Under the pieces are notes generated by a model, which saw only the letters and a list, made by a program, of their open reading frames with translations, was not told where the DNA came from and did no database searches. Positions 32,021 to 46,289 of a stretch of DNA of 64,000 nt are shown piece by piece. A program made the translations under genes and the position numbers. The stretch is from Morganella morganii (GTDB lineage Bacteria; Pseudomonadota; Gammaproteobacteria; Enterobacterales; Enterobacteriaceae). The stretch spans positions 2,553,418-2,617,417 of the forward strand of contig NZ_CP069157.1 in assembly GCF_019243775.1 (NCBI RefSeq), written 5' to 3'. Each line of letters begins with the position of its first letter. Positions within the stretch are counted from its first letter, which is position 1.

Positions 32021-32270
32021 ATCATAAAGAGAGTTATCAATTTCGGGTACTTTTGAATATGAATTAATGCAGAGACCTTTATTTATCCATTACAGATATC
32101 AGGTCGCTGCTGTTTATTATTTTTACCGGTAAGCAATTGCCGGTGACTTTTTAGCTTTACTTATTTTTTATCTGGTTACGTACATAGACCCTATTTCAGA
32201 GACGAATAAATGCACAGATCAGCGTGCAAAATTTTAATTGTTGTTATTGTTGTACATTTTGGAGACTTCT
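32021..32270 (+). promoter_or_regulatory. Long conserved 5' leader of sdaC copy 2
   Basis: About 250 nt; core 32093-32138 is base-for-base the same as 29826-29871. Just after the core, copy 2 can form ACCGG / CCGGT around AAGCAATTG, which copy 1 forms only weakly. The remainder of the 31320-32270 gap holds the copy 1 terminator and AT-rich promoter sequence; no other gene seen. Confidence 0.45.
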
Positions 32271-33590
32271 ATGGATACAACACAACCGCAGGTTGTGGTC
32301 AGCAAGACTGACACCAGCAATGATTATCGTAAATGGCGCAAATCCGATACCGTCTGGATGCTCGGACTGTACGGTACCGCTATTGGTGCAGGCGTACTGT
32401 TTCTGCCGATTAACGCCGGTATCGGCGGGCTGATCCCGCTTATCATCATGGCCGTGCTGGCCTTCCCGATGACCTTTTTCGCACACCGCGGTATGTGCCG
32501 CTTCGTGCTGTCCGGTAAAAATCCGGGCGAAGATATTACTGAAGTGGTGGAAGAGCATTTCGGCGCCAAAGCCGGCGGCCTTATCACCCTGCTCTATTTC
32601 TTTGCTATCTATCCGATCCTGCTGGTCTACAGTGTGGCAATCACCAACACCGTGGAAAGCTTTATCGTTAACCAGATGCATATGACGGCGCCGCCGCGCA
32701 TTATTCTGTCACTGGTACTGATTATCGGAATTATGTGTATTATCCGCTTCGGTGAAGCCGCGATTGTCAAAGCCATGAGCGTGCTGGTATTCCCGTTTGT
32801 GGCGGTTCTGATGGTGCTGGCGCTGTATCTGATCCCGCACTGGAGCACTGATGTATTCAAAACCCTCACTTTCGACAGCAATACGGCCAGTGTCACCGGT
32901 CATGGTCTGCTGATAACGCTGTGGCTGGCGATTCCGGTAATGGTGTTCTCCTTTAACCATTCCCCGATTATCTCTGCCTTTGCTGTCGCCAAGCGTGAAG
33001 AGTACGGCGAAAATGCGGAGAAAAAATGCTCCCGCATTCTGGCGTACGCTCACATTATGATGGTACTGACTGTGATGTTCTTTGTGTTCAGCTGCGTGCT
33101 GAGCCTCTCCCCGCAGAACCTGCAGGAAGCAAAAGATCAGAACATCTCTATTCTGTCTTACCTGGCAAACCACTTCCAGAACCCGATGATTGCCTATATC
33201 GCACCATTCATCGCGTTTATTGCTATCACCAAATCATTCCTGGGTCACTACCTGGGTGCCCGTGAAGGCTTTAACGGTCTGGTTAACAAAGCATTACGCG
33301 CCAAGGGCAAAAGCATTGCACCGTCTAAACTGAATAAACTGACTGCACTGTTTATGCTGGTAACCACCTGGATTGTTGCCACATTAGACCCGAGCATTCT
33401 GGGTATGATTGAAACCCTGGGCGGCCCGATCATCGCTATGCTGCTGTTTATCATGCCGATGTATGCCATCCGCAAAGTACCTGCGATGCGCAAATATGCC
33501 GGTCACCTGAGTAATCTGTTTGTGGTTGTGATGGGTCTCATTGCAATTTCAGCGGTGTTCTACAATCTGTATCAGCTGTTTTTTGGTTAA
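32271..33590 (+). CDS. sdaC: Serine/H+ symporter SdaC, copy 2
   Basis: Second L-serine importer, 439 residues, the same length as copy 1 and almost identical in all helices. Start ATG 32271 ([14 protein letters not shown]) with GGAG upstream. Changes cluster at the N-terminus and in the loop near residues 190-215 ([19 protein letters not shown] here). No T-run terminator separates it from sdaB, 129 nt downstream, so this copy forms the classic sdaC-sdaB unit. Confidence 0.93.
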   Translation: MDTTQPQVVVSKTDTSNDYRKWRKSDTVWMLGLYGTAIGAGVLFLPINAGIGGLIPLIIMAVLAFPMTFFAHRGMCRFVLSGKNPGEDITEVVEEHFGAKAGGLITLLYFFAIYPILLVYSVAITNTVESFIVNQMHMTAPPRIILSLVLIIGIMCIIRFGEAAIVKAMSVLVFPFVAVLMVLALYLIPHWSTDVFKTLTFDSNTASVTGHGLLITLWLAIPVMVFSFNHSPIISAFAVAKREEYGENAEKKCSRILAYAHIMMVLTVMFFVFSCVLSLSPQNLQEAKDQNISILSYLANHFQNPMIAYIAPFIAFIAITKSFLGHYLGAREGFNGLVNKALRAKGKSIAPSKLNKLTALFMLVTTWIVATLDPSILGMIETLGGPIIAMLLFIMPMYAIRKVPAMRKYAGHLSNLFVVVMGLIAISAVFYNLYQLFFG

Positions 33591-33603
33591 TAAATAAATG
33601 ACT

Positions 33604-33625
33604 GTTGCCCTCTCCGGCGGGCAAC
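33604..33625 (+). other. Hairpin between sdaC copy 2 and sdaB
   Basis: GTTGCCC / GGGCAAC, 8-nt loop, no T-run. Read-through to sdaB is expected; it may set relative expression or mRNA stability. Confidence 0.5.
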
Positions 33626-33719
33626 AGCAACAACAATAATCAGCCGGAACTGAAAAGTAACGGCTTCGTGAATCTTCACGACACTATTAATCCACGCCTT
33701 AACATAGGGGGCGAGCAAT

Positions 33720-35087
33720 ATGGTCAGTGTATTTGACATCTTCAAAATTGGTATTGGTCCGTCGAGTTCTCACACGGTCGGTCCGATGAAAGCAGGTAAA
33801 CAGTTCGCTGATGATCTTATCGCGGCCGGACTGCTGGAAAAAACCACCCGCATTCAGGTTGATGTGTACGGCTCTCTGTCTCTGACAGGGAAAGGTCACG
33901 CAACAGATATCGCTATCATTATGGGTCTTGCGGGTAACCTGCCGGATTCTGTTGATATTGACGCGATACCGGGCTTTATCAGGGATGTTGAAGAACGTGA
34001 ACGCCTTTTGCTGGCAAACCAACGCCATGAAGTGGATTTCCCGCGCGATAACGGGATGAACTTCCATAAAGAAAACCTGCCGCTGCATGAAAACGGCATG
34101 TCCATCAGCGCATTCGCCGGTGATGAATTACTGTACAAGAAAACCTATTACTCCGTCGGCGGTGGTTTTATCGTCGATGAAGAGCATTTTGGCCAGGCTG
34201 CGGACAGCGAAACCAAAGTGCCTTATCCGTACCAGTATGCAGCTGATCTGCAGAAACACTGCAATGAAACCGGGCTGTCTCTGTCAGCACTGGTTATGCA
34301 GAATGAACTGGCGCTGCACAGCAAGGAAGAGCTTTCTGCTCACCTGGCGGCAGTCTGGGACGTGATGAAAGCCGGTATCGAGCGTGGTGTGAACACCGAA
34401 GGTCTGCTGCCGGGGCCGCTGCGTGTACCACGCCGTGCCGCTGCACTGCGCCGTCAGCTGGTTACCAGTGATAACACCTCCACTGACCCGATGCAGGTTG
34501 TTGACTGGATCAACATGTTTGCCCTCGCCGTTAACGAAGAAAACGCCGCCGGCGGCCGTGTTGTTACCGCACCAACCAACGGTGCCTGCGGGATCATCCC
34601 GGCAGTACTGTCGTATTACGATAAATTCATCCGTCCGGTGAATGAAAACGCCTATACCCGCTATTTCCTGGTATCCAGCGTGATCGGTTCACTGTACAAA
34701 ATGAACGCCTCTATTTCCGGTGCGGAAGTGGGTTGTCAGGGTGAAGTCGGTGTTGCCTGCTCCATGGCGGCAGCCGGTCTGACCGAACTGCTGGGCGGCA
34801 GCCCGATGCAGGTCTTTATCGCGGCGGAAATCGCGATGGAACACAACCTCGGCCTGACCTGTGACCCGGTCGCCGGGCAGGTACAGGTACCGTGCATCGA
34901 GCGTAACGCCATTGCCGCAGTTCAGTCTGTCAACGCCGCCCGTATGGCGCTGCGCCGTGTCAGCGAACCGCGCGTTTGTCTCGATAAAGTTATCGAAACC
35001 ATGTATGAAACCGGTAAAGATATGAACGCCAAATACCGCGAAACCTCACAGGGCGGCCTGGCAATCAAAGTGATCCCGTGTGACTGA
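33720..35087 (+). CDS. sdaB: L-serine ammonia-lyase (serine deaminase)
   Basis: Iron-sulfur enzyme converting L-serine to pyruvate and ammonia. 455 residues: beta domain (about 1-150, [14 protein letters not shown]) and alpha domain with the 4Fe-4S ligands C339, C381 and C392 ([22 protein letters not shown]). Sequence is nearer E. coli SdaB than SdaA ([22 protein letters not shown]-terminal [11 protein letters not shown]). Strong ribosome site GGGGGCGAGC ahead of ATG. With two transporters just upstream, the locus is specialised for serine catabolism. Confidence 0.95.
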   Translation: MVSVFDIFKIGIGPSSSHTVGPMKAGKQFADDLIAAGLLEKTTRIQVDVYGSLSLTGKGHATDIAIIMGLAGNLPDSVDIDAIPGFIRDVEERERLLLANQRHEVDFPRDNGMNFHKENLPLHENGMSISAFAGDELLYKKTYYSVGGGFIVDEEHFGQAADSETKVPYPYQYAADLQKHCNETGLSLSALVMQNELALHSKEELSAHLAAVWDVMKAGIERGVNTEGLLPGPLRVPRRAAALRRQLVTSDNTSTDPMQVVDWINMFALAVNEENAAGGRVVTAPTNGACGIIPAVLSYYDKFIRPVNENAYTRYFLVSSVIGSLYKMNASISGAEVGCQGEVGVACSMAAAGLTELLGGSPMQVFIAAEIAMEHNLGLTCDPVAGQVQVPCIERNAIAAVQSVNAARMALRRVSEPRVCLDKVIETMYETGKDMNAKYRETSQGGLAIKVIPCD

Positions 35088-35110
35088 TTAACCCCGATCC
35101 CCGGAAAGTC

Positions 35111-35145
35111 AAAAAAACCCCGCAATCTGCATTGCGGGGGTTTTT
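35111..35145. terminator. Bidirectional terminator, sdaB / LemA-like gene
   Basis: CCCCGCAAT / ATTGCGGGG stem, 4-nt loop, with A7 on the left and T5 on the right; works in both directions between the convergent genes. Confidence 0.88.
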
Positions 35146-35149
35146 CATA

Positions 35150-35671
35150 TCAGGACATCAGCAGCAGTGTTTTGGGTCCGAACCCGAACAGCCCGGCCAC
35201 CAGGGTGTCCGGATAGTGCTGAACCGCAATATTGTACTGAAGTACCGCCTCATTAAAAGCACGGATGCCGGGATTCAGGGCATCCTCAACATCACATATC
35301 CCCAGCTGAATACGGACAAACTGCGGATCCGCAATCAGCACCGGGAATGTCTCTGTCAGCGTCATAATATGATAAAAAGCACTGCTGATATCATTTGCGG
35401 CACTGACACTCTCATCCAGTGTCGCCGCCTCTGTATAGCGCGGATACGCATCCTGCCAGGAATAAAACAGCGTTGCATCCCGGATACCGGCTTTTTCCGT
35501 CATATCCACCAGCTGGCCGATCCTCTCCGCCCGCTGATGCAGCATGCCGTCAATCGCCGCATAAGCTTCGGTGATTGGTGCCTGAAGGCGGTTTATCCGG
35601 AGATATACCCGCCGGATCCATACAATTCCGGCCACGGCAATGACCAGTGCGATAAACACAATTGTCCCCAT
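35150..35671 (-). CDS. LemA family membrane-anchored protein
   Basis: 173 residues. One N-terminal membrane helix (about 2-20), then an all-helical LemA-type domain. The motif NxGIRAFNEAVLQYNIAVQHYPDTLVAGLFGF (here NPGIRAFNEAV, YN, YPDTLVAGLFGF) is the LemA signature. Function of the family is unknown; in other bacteria it is often next to a TPM-domain gene, which is missing here. The domain between is shorter and more divergent than usual. Stands alone. Confidence 0.75.
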   Translation of the reverse strand: MGTIVFIALVIAVAGIVWIRRVYLRINRLQAPITEAYAAIDGMLHQRAERIGQLVDMTEKAGIRDATLFYSWQDAYPRYTEAATLDESVSAANDISSAFYHIMTLTETFPVLIADPQFVRIQLGICDVEDALNPGIRAFNEAVLQYNIAVQHYPDTLVAGLFGFGPKTLLLMS

Positions 35672-35721
35672 ATCTTTAATCCTTTATTGACCGGTGTGTA
35701 AAAATACCGGTCCTTTTTTAT

Positions 35722-35754
35722 AAAAAAATCCGATATCAGGATGTAATATCGGAT
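35722..35754 (-). terminator. Terminator of the GNAT gene
   Basis: ATCCGATAT / ATATCGGAT stem followed, on the minus strand, by TTTTTTTATA. Located between the GNAT stop and the LemA-like start. Confidence 0.75.
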
Positions 35755-35823
35755 CTTATACGGATTTCAACAGGGTAATTCAGCAGACAGCATGATAAAT
35801 TGCCGCCTGAAAGGGGAATAACC

Positions 35824-36279
35824 TTATGATGATAGCGGCATTTGCGCCATTTCCTCCCCGAAATCCATCATCTGCACCACCTTAAAGCCGAAACGCTGAT
35901 AAAAGTGTTTTACGAATTCATTTTCCGGCTCATAACTCAACCGCAGCCAGGGCAGCGGCTGCTCCCGGGCGTTATTCATCGCGGTGATTTTTTCCAGTAA
36001 AGCAGCAAATGCGGCTTTACCCAGCCCTTTGCCCTGAAACTGTGCATCCAGCATAAAGCGCCAGATCCAGAACATGCCATCATCGTCATCAATACCGTAC
36101 ATGGCAAAACCGATCATGGTTTCATCGTCATAAATCACATCGGCACTGAAATTATTCACAAACTGAAGCTGTGCCAGGGAATACACATTGGAGGCCACAA
36201 AATCCTCCTGATCCTCCCGCACTTCCAGATCCACACACGCTTCCCAGTTATCTTTACTGACCGGACATAAACGAATCAT
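35824..36279 (-). CDS. GNAT N-acetyltransferase
   Basis: 151 residues from ATG 36279, which has AGGAGAGG upstream; the 28 codons further upstream are dropped. Acetyl-CoA site is RFMLDAQFQGKGLGKAAFAAL (Q-x-x-G-x-G) at about residues 75-95. LSYEPENEFVKHFYQRFGFK is the C-terminal GNAT motif B. The layout with GFAMYGIDDDDG is like BltD-type spermine/spermidine acetyltransferases, but the substrate cannot be decided from sequence. Confidence 0.82.
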   Translation of the reverse strand: MIRLCPVSKDNWEACVDLEVREDQEDFVASNVYSLAQLQFVNNFSADVIYDDETMIGFAMYGIDDDDGMFWIWRFMLDAQFQGKGLGKAAFAALLEKITAMNNAREQPLPWLRLSYEPENEFVKHFYQRFGFKVVQMMDFGEEMAQMPLSS

Positions 36280-36517
36280 CGCCTCTCCTGTTGTTACCGC
36301 TGTTTTTTTCTGCCTGTCTATTATTGCCGCTCTGATAAAAAATAGCCGCACGGGATGGTGCATTCCGTGTTTTTCTTTCTTAATTCAGATTAAATTCCGC
36401 AGGAAGATACCTTCGCGGGTCACTGAGGTTACATACAACAATGGCAGCAGTAAGAATGGAGGCGTGATTTCAGGAGTACTGTCTGAACGTGATACCGGAA
36501 TTACCGGTAAACGGAGA

Positions 36518-36546
36518 GAAAACCTGCCGGTCAGTTAACCGGCAGG
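36518..36546 (-). terminator. dacC terminator
   Basis: CCTGCCGG / CCGGCAGG stem, 8-nt loop; on the minus strand followed by TTTTCTCTCC. The 276-nt gap 36280-36555 otherwise shows no gene. Confidence 0.7.
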
Positions 36547-36555
36547 CTGTTGTGA

Positions 36556-37758
36556 TTAACCGAAGACGGAATGCCACAGTCCGGCAAAGAAGCGGACAAT
36601 ATAATCCCAGATACGGCCGAAGAAACCGGCTTCCTCAACCTGCTGCTGAACTACCAGCGGACGCTGTTCAACGACTTTATCATCAAGGATAAAGTTGATT
36701 TTCCCGACCACCTGGTTTTTCGCCAGCGGCGCTTCCAGCGTGGTGCTGTCCAGCTCAAAAGTGGCTTTCAGATCTTTGAGTTTGCCTTTCGGGATCGTGA
36801 CATAAATGTCTTTTTCCGCGCCCAGCGGCACTTCTGAAATATCCCCGAACCAGACACGCTCAGTGGTCAGCGGGGTATCGGCTTTCACCGGTGCCACGGT
36901 TTCAAAGAAACGGAAGCCCCAGGAGAGGATTTTTTCGCTTTCAGCAAAGCGGACACGGTCACTCGGTGCACCCAGTACCACAGAAATCAGACGCATCGGA
37001 CCGTCGGTCGCGGAAGCCACCAGGTTATGTCCCGCACCGCTGGTGTGACCGGTTTTCACACCATCCACATTGAGATTAGTGCTCCACAGCAGGCGGTTGC
37101 GGTTCGGCTGACGGATCTTATTAAAAGTAAATTCTTTCTCTTTATGGATAACATATTCATCCGGCACATCGGTGATCAGCGCCTGGGTCAGCAGCGCCAT
37201 ATCTTTGGCGGTACTGTACTGCCCTTCGGAATCAAGCCCGTGAACCGTTTTAAAATGGGTATTTGTCAGGCCAATCTGTTTGGCATAACTGTTCATCTGC
37301 GAAACAAAGGTTTCCTGGCTGCCCGCGACATATTCCGCCAGCGCAATACTGGCGTCATTGCCGGACTGAATAACCATCCCTTTGTTCAGATCGATTAATT
37401 TTACGCGGTCATCGGGCTTGAGGAACATCAGGGAAGAGCCTTTCAGCACCGGGTTACCGGTTGCCCAGGCATTGATGCCGACGGTGACGATATCATCCGG
37501 TGTCACTTTTCCGGCTTTAATCGCCTGTCCGACCACATAACTGCTCATAATTTTTGTCAGTGACGCCGGGTCAAGGCGCTCATCCGCATTCGCGGATGCC
37601 AGGATTTTCCCGCTGTTGTAGTCCATCAGCACATACGCTTTTGCATCCACCTGCGGTGCAACCGGTGTTTCCTCCGCAAACGCGTGGCCGATGCTTAAGA
37701 ATCCGAAAGCAAGCCCGCCGATTAAACCGGTTACCCGTGAACTGATTACTGTCTGCAT
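36556..37758 (-). CDS. dacC: D-alanyl-D-alanine carboxypeptidase (PBP6 type)
   Basis: Periplasmic, membrane-attached low-molecular-weight PBP that trims the terminal D-Ala of peptidoglycan. 400 residues, the length of E. coli DacC. Signal peptide MQTV..FAE cut near residue 28; catalytic SLTK at 66-69, SGN at 132-134, KTG at 235-237. C-terminal beta domain, then an amphipathic anchor helix ([18 protein letters not shown]). Upstream in-frame sequence to 38013 is not coding. DacC is favoured over DacA by overall resemblance and by the [22 protein letters not shown] stretch. Confidence 0.9.
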   Translation of the reverse strand: MQTVISSRVTGLIGGLAFGFLSIGHAFAEETPVAPQVDAKAYVLMDYNSGKILASANADERLDPASLTKIMSSYVVGQAIKAGKVTPDDIVTVGINAWATGNPVLKGSSLMFLKPDDRVKLIDLNKGMVIQSGNDASIALAEYVAGSQETFVSQMNSYAKQIGLTNTHFKTVHGLDSEGQYSTAKDMALLTQALITDVPDEYVIHKEKEFTFNKIRQPNRNRLLWSTNLNVDGVKTGHTSGAGHNLVASATDGPMRLISVVLGAPSDRVRFAESEKILSWGFRFFETVAPVKADTPLTTERVWFGDISEVPLGAEKDIYVTIPKGKLKDLKATFELDSTTLEAPLAKNQVVGKINFILDDKVVEQRPLVVQQQVEEAGFFGRIWDYIVRFFAGLWHSVFG

Positions 37759-37972
37759 TACTCTTCCCTCTTTAAACCCGGTACATCGTGACAAAAATAA
37801 GAGTGATAACTCTGTGATAATGAATACTATATTCATTTCATGAATGGTAAGCCAATGACACTTTAACGCGATTCTTCCTGTTACGGGGATTTCGTGTAAA
37901 AATTTACACTTCATGACACAAAATAACCGACAATACGCACACGTCATCGCATATCTATCAACAGGAGTCACT

Positions 37973-38593
37973 ATGATAACCGTCTGGGGCAGAAAAAACT
38001 CGTCTAACGTCAAGAAAGTCTTATGGTGTCTGACTGAACTGGGGCTGACTTATCAGCAGAAAGATGCGGGCGGGCCGTTCGGCGGTCTCGATACCCCGGA
38101 ATACCTCGCCATGAACCCGAATAAAACTATTCCGACCTATCAGGACGGTGAATTTATTCTCTGGGAATCCAATGCCATTCTCAGTTATCTGGCGGATAAA
38201 TATGATGACGGCACACTGCTGCCGCACAATGCGGAATTTCGCGCCCGGGCGGCACAATGGATGTACTGGTCAGACGGCAGTCTGTTCCCGTATATCAAAG
38301 CGATGATGGGACTGCTGGTCAGAACTCCGGCAGAGCAGCGCGATCCGGCGCGGGTGGAGGAGCTGAAACAATCTCTGAATCGCCTGATTGCCATGCTCAA
38401 TGATGACCTTGCACAGCGTGATTATATCGCCGGTGATACCTTCAGTATCGCGGATATGGCACTGGCGCCGCTGCTCTATCCGTGGCGGGAAGTGTGTCAT
38501 GACCGACCGGACTTCCCGCATATCGAGCGCTGGTTTGCACTGATTGAAACCCGCCCGGCGTACCGCGATATCGTGGCACTGCCGGTCAGTTAA
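37973..38593 (+). CDS. Glutathione S-transferase family protein
   Basis: Cytosolic GST-fold protein, 206 residues. Thioredoxin-like domain at 1-80 with [18 protein letters not shown] (likely active-site Ser or Asn near residues 9-11), cis-Pro in TIPTYQDG, and glutathione-binding ESNAIL. All-helical C-terminal domain with the D-x-A-I/L motif [15 protein letters not shown] 37973 has AGGAG upstream. Substrate unknown. Convergent with yeeZ, with only 3 nt between stops. Confidence 0.85.
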   Translation: MITVWGRKNSSNVKKVLWCLTELGLTYQQKDAGGPFGGLDTPEYLAMNPNKTIPTYQDGEFILWESNAILSYLADKYDDGTLLPHNAEFRARAAQWMYWSDGSLFPYIKAMMGLLVRTPAEQRDPARVEELKQSLNRLIAMLNDDLAQRDYIAGDTFSIADMALAPLLYPWREVCHDRPDFPHIERWFALIETRPAYRDIVALPVS

Positions 38594-38596
38594 TAC

Positions 38597-39424
38597 TTAC
38601 TCTGTCATCGGCATCCGGCCGGGATCAGGGTACTGATACTCAAAGCCCAGTTCCCGGCAGATGCGGCTGCCGTCAATCTCTTTTCCTTCAGTGATATCTT
38701 CTTCTCTGAACACCGGCGGCAGCAAATTAATCTGACGGGACATATCCGGATAAAATTCAGCCCGTGACGGGTGCTGCGGCGCACACAGATTATACAGATG
38801 ACCGCCGTGCGGACGCTGGATCAGCAAACGGATCGCGGCAATCACATCATCCTGATGCACCAGATTGACCGGCTGATTCGCCCCTTTCACCGCCGTTTTA
38901 CCCGCAAGGAAACGCCCTGCATGACGGGATTCCCCCACCAGCCCGGCCAGACGCAGAATATCCGCTGAAACACCCGGCAGCTCATTCAGCCAGTGTTCAA
39001 TCTCAACAATCGCTTTGGCGGATTCTGTCACCGGATCGACCGGCGAGTTCTCTGTCAGCTTACCGGTCTGATTACCGTAAACCGCTGTTGAACCGGTAAA
39101 AATTACCCGCGACACGCCGCGCGCCGCCGCCAGATCCACCAGATTCTGCACCGCCTTCACATACAGATAACCACCGCTCGCAGTTCTTGATGCCGGCAGT
39201 GTGATCACCAGAATATCTGTCTGCAAAAAGGCATCCAGATCATCAGCGTTACATTCCGGCTCTGGTGTCAGATTCAGCATATAACACTCAATACCGCACA
39301 TCCTCGCCGCCTCTGTGCCGTCCGGCGTGGTTTTGGTACCTTTGACACGGATACCGATATCCGCAAGATGCAGTGCCAGCGGCATTCCCAGCCAGCCCAG
39401 CCCCGCGATGGAAACTGTTTTCAT
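38597..39424 (-). CDS. yeeZ: NAD(P)-dependent epimerase/dehydratase-like protein YeeZ
   Basis: Rossmann-fold SDR-like protein of unknown substrate, 275 residues. Nucleotide-binding GLGWLG at about 8-13; TGSTAVYGNQTG where the SDR YxxxK region would be; LRLAGLVGE and a C-terminal IDGSRICRELGFEYQYPDP that matches E. coli YeeZ. It lies just upstream of and divergent from the his operon, as its E. coli counterpart is near hisL (where yoeB-yefM intervene; absent here). Confidence 0.9.
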   Translation of the reverse strand: MKTVSIAGLGWLGMPLALHLADIGIRVKGTKTTPDGTEAARMCGIECYMLNLTPEPECNADDLDAFLQTDILVITLPASRTASGGYLYVKAVQNLVDLAAARGVSRVIFTGSTAVYGNQTGKLTENSPVDPVTESAKAIVEIEHWLNELPGVSADILRLAGLVGESRHAGRFLAGKTAVKGANQPVNLVHQDDVIAAIRLLIQRPHGGHLYNLCAPQHPSRAEFYPDMSRQINLLPPVFREEDITEGKEIDGSRICRELGFEYQYPDPGRMPMTE

Positions 39425-39504
39425 CGTGCATGACCTCTCTGTGGCTTATTTTTCTTTAATTTCAGTAAATTATCTTAATTTCTGTTTTCTTTGCAAAAAA
39501 GGGG

Positions 39505-39533
39505 TTGCAAAGTCCGGGTGAGTTCTATAGGTT
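39505..39533 (+). promoter_or_regulatory. his operon promoter
   Basis: -35 TTGCAA (39505-39510), 17-nt spacer, -10 TAGGTT (39528-39533). TAGGTT is the -10 of the well-studied Salmonella his promoter, which is under stringent (ppGpp) control. Confidence 0.7.
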
Positions 39534-39622
39534 GAAAGACAAGCAATTTATAAACATCGTTATCACCATAATGACAACATTATCCGTGATAGCAACAGGC
39601 AGATAAACGACGAGAGATTATC

Positions 39623-39670
39623 ATGACACGCATCCAGTTCAGCCATCACCACCACCATCACCCTGACTAG
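39623..39670 (+). CDS. hisL: his operon leader peptide
   Basis: 15 codons: MTRIQFSHHHHHHPD. Six consecutive His codons make ribosome movement depend on charged tRNA-His, so the peptide controls the attenuator downstream. E. coli HisL is MTRVQFKHHHHHHHPD with seven. Confidence 0.95.
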   Translation: MTRIQFSHHHHHHPD

Positions 39671-39732
39671 TCTTTCAGGCGATTGGTGCCGGAAGACGTT
39701 CAGAGCTTCCGGTGGCATGCGTGCTAAGAGAG

Positions 39733-39768
39733 AACCCCCGGAAGAATCTTTTTTCCGGGGGTTTTTTT
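39733..39768 (+). terminator. his attenuator terminator
   Basis: AACCCCCGGAA / TTCCGGGGGTT stem followed by T7, 63 nt after hisL and 36 nt before hisG. Upstream, GGAAGACGTTC / GAGCTTCC-type complementary pieces (about 39690-39712) can form the alternative pairings. Confidence 0.92.
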
Positions 39769-39804
39769 ATACCTAAAGAATTATAAAATCAAAGGATAAT
39801 CAAA

Positions 39805-40704
39805 ATGTTAGATAAAACGCGCTTACGGATAGCCATTCAGAAATCAGGTCGCTTAAGTGAAGACTCCCGCGAGTTGCTCGCGCGCTGCGGCATAAAAATC
39901 AACTTACAACAGCAGCGCCTGATTGCTTACGCAGAGAATATGCCGATTGATATCCTGCGGGTCCGTGATGACGATATTCCCGGTCTGGTGATGGACGGCG
40001 TGGTTGACCTCGGTATCATCGGCGAAAACGTACTGGAAGAAGAGTTATTAAGCCGTCAGGCACAGGGACAAAACCCGCGTTACTTCACGCTGCGCCGCCT
40101 GGATTTCGGTACCTGCCGCCTTTCGCTGGCCGCCCCGGTGGATTTCAGCTACAGCGGCGCGGAATGTCTTCAGGACAGCCGTATCGCGACTTCCTATCCA
40201 TTCCTGCTCAAGCGCTATCTCGATCAGAAAGGTATCCGCTTTAAATCCTGTCTGCTCAACGGCTCGGTGGAAGTGGCACCGCGCGCCGGTCTGGCCGATG
40301 CCATCTGTGACCTCGTTTCCACCGGTGCCACGCTGGAAGCTAACGGTCTGCGCGAAGTGGAAGTGATTTACCGCTCCAAAGCCTGCCTGATTCAGCGCGA
40401 CGGTGACATGCCGCCGGCCAAACAGCAGCTTATCGACAGAATGATGACCCGTATCCAGGGTGTTATCCAGGCACGTGAATCCAAATACATCATGATGCAC
40501 GCTCCGTCAGAGCGTCTGGACGAAGTGATCGCCCTGCTGCCGGGCGCTGAGCGTCCGACCCTGCTGCCGCTGGCCGGTGAGCCGGATCTGGTGGCGATGC
40601 ACATGGTCAGCAGCGAAACCCTGTTCTGGGAAACCATGGAGAAACTGAAAGCCCTCGGTTGCAGCTCCATTCTGGTTCTGCCGATTGAAAAAATGATGGA
40701 GTGA
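39805..40704 (+). CDS. hisG: ATP phosphoribosyltransferase
   Basis: First enzyme of histidine synthesis: ATP + PRPP to phosphoribosyl-ATP; feedback-inhibited by histidine. 299 residues, the long form with a C-terminal ACT-like regulatory domain (about 225-299), so no HisZ is needed. PRPP-site region [14 protein letters not shown] near residues 171-184. Start [18 protein letters not shown] matches the E. coli form. Hexamer, cytoplasm. Confidence 0.97.
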   Translation: MLDKTRLRIAIQKSGRLSEDSRELLARCGIKINLQQQRLIAYAENMPIDILRVRDDDIPGLVMDGVVDLGIIGENVLEEELLSRQAQGQNPRYFTLRRLDFGTCRLSLAAPVDFSYSGAECLQDSRIATSYPFLLKRYLDQKGIRFKSCLLNGSVEVAPRAGLADAICDLVSTGATLEANGLREVEVIYRSKACLIQRDGDMPPAKQQLIDRMMTRIQGVIQARESKYIMMHAPSERLDEVIALLPGAERPTLLPLAGEPDLVAMHMVSSETLFWETMEKLKALGCSSILVLPIEKMME

Positions 40705-40709
40705 TGACA

Positions 40710-43105
<2,396 letters not shown>

Positions 43106-43124
43106 TCTGAGGACAACGGATACC

Positions 43125-44191
43125 ATGACACAGAACGTTTTATTTATTGACCGCGACGGCACTCTGATCACCGAACCACCGGTGGATTTTCAGGTGGACA
43201 GATTAGACAAACTGGCTTTTGAGCCGGATGTGATCCCCGCGCTGCTGAAGCTGAAAGAGGCCGGATACCGCTTTGTGATGGTCACCAACCAGGACGGACT
43301 CGGTACAGACAGTTTCCCGCAGGCGGATTTCGAGGCACCGCACCAGCTGATGATGCAGATTTTCACCTCTCAGGGCATTACCTTTGATGAGGTGCTGATT
43401 TGTCCGCACAAACCGGCGGATAATTGCAACTGCCGCAAACCGAAAATCACGCTGGTGGAAAAATACCTGCTGCCGGGCGTTATTGACGCGAAAAACAGCT
43501 ATGTGATCGGCGATCGTGAAACTGACATTCAGCTCGCGGAAAACATGGGCATTACCGGCCTGCGTTACGGCCAGCCGGACACTGACTGGAACAGTATCGC
43601 AGAGCAGCTGACCCGCCGTGACCGTTACAGCCGCGTGGAGCGCAGAACCAAAGAGACCGATATTCTCACCGAAGTATGGCTCGACCGCGAAGGCGGCAGC
43701 ACCATCCGCACCGGTGTCGGCTTTTTCGATCACATGCTGGATCAGATTGCCACCCACGGCGGTTTCCGCCTCAATATTCAGGTCAGCGGCGACCTGGTGA
43801 TTGATGATCACCACACCGTGGAAGATACCGGACTGGCGCTGGGCGAAGCCCTGAAACTGGCACTCGGCGATAAGCGCGGTATCACCCGTTTCGGCTTTAC
43901 CCTGCCGATGGATGAGTGTCTTGCCCGCTGCGCTCTGGATATCTCCGGCCGTCCGCACCTGGAATACAAAGCCGATTTTAAATATCAGCGTGTCGGCGAC
44001 CTGAGCACTGAGATGATTGAGCACTTCTTCCGCTCGCTCTCCTATACCATGGGCTGCACGTTACACCTGAAAACCAAAGGGAAGAACGACCACCACAGAG
44101 CCGAAAGCCTGTTTAAAGTGTTCGGACGGACACTGCGCCAGGCTATCCGTGTGGAAGGTAATGTTCTGCCGAGTTCAAAAGGGGTGCTGTG

Positions 44192-44192
<1 letters not shown>
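43125..44192 (+). CDS. hisB: Bifunctional imidazoleglycerol-phosphate dehydratase / histidinol-phosphatase
   Basis: Two steps in one chain, 355 residues. N-terminal HAD phosphatase (about 1-166) with nucleophile D9 and acid D11 (FIDRDGT) and a zinc loop [14 protein letters not shown] near 93-106. C-terminal dehydratase (about 167-355) with the metal His motifs [14 protein letters not shown] and [21 protein letters not shown] 43125 follows GAGGACA; the 11 upstream codons are dropped. Confidence 0.97.
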
Positions 44193-46283
<2,091 letters not shown>

Positions 46284-46289
46284 CACACA

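Larger units (their letters stand above)
31510..33625 (+). repeat. Tandem duplication, copy 2 (promoter + leader + sdaC)
   Basis: Second unit, direct orientation, starting at AACATTTCTGTTTTAT and ending at the GTTGCCC / GGGCAAC hairpin. About 155 nt of non-duplicated sequence lie between the units, holding the copy 1 terminator and further T-rich, hairpin-prone sequence. No transposase or flanking inverted repeats are visible, so unequal recombination is the simplest origin. Confidence 0.85.

Noticed and set aside
32067-32132. 21-codon leader peptide (starts MQRPLFIHYRYQ) before sdaC copy 2
   Set aside because: The matching region of copy 1 is in a different frame and has no stop there; no ribosome site. 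Nucleotide, not peptide, sequence is conserved.
39651-39663. CAC/CAT repeat as a microsatellite or His-tag-like artefact
   Set aside because: It is the His-codon run of hisL, with attenuator and hisG in the right places.
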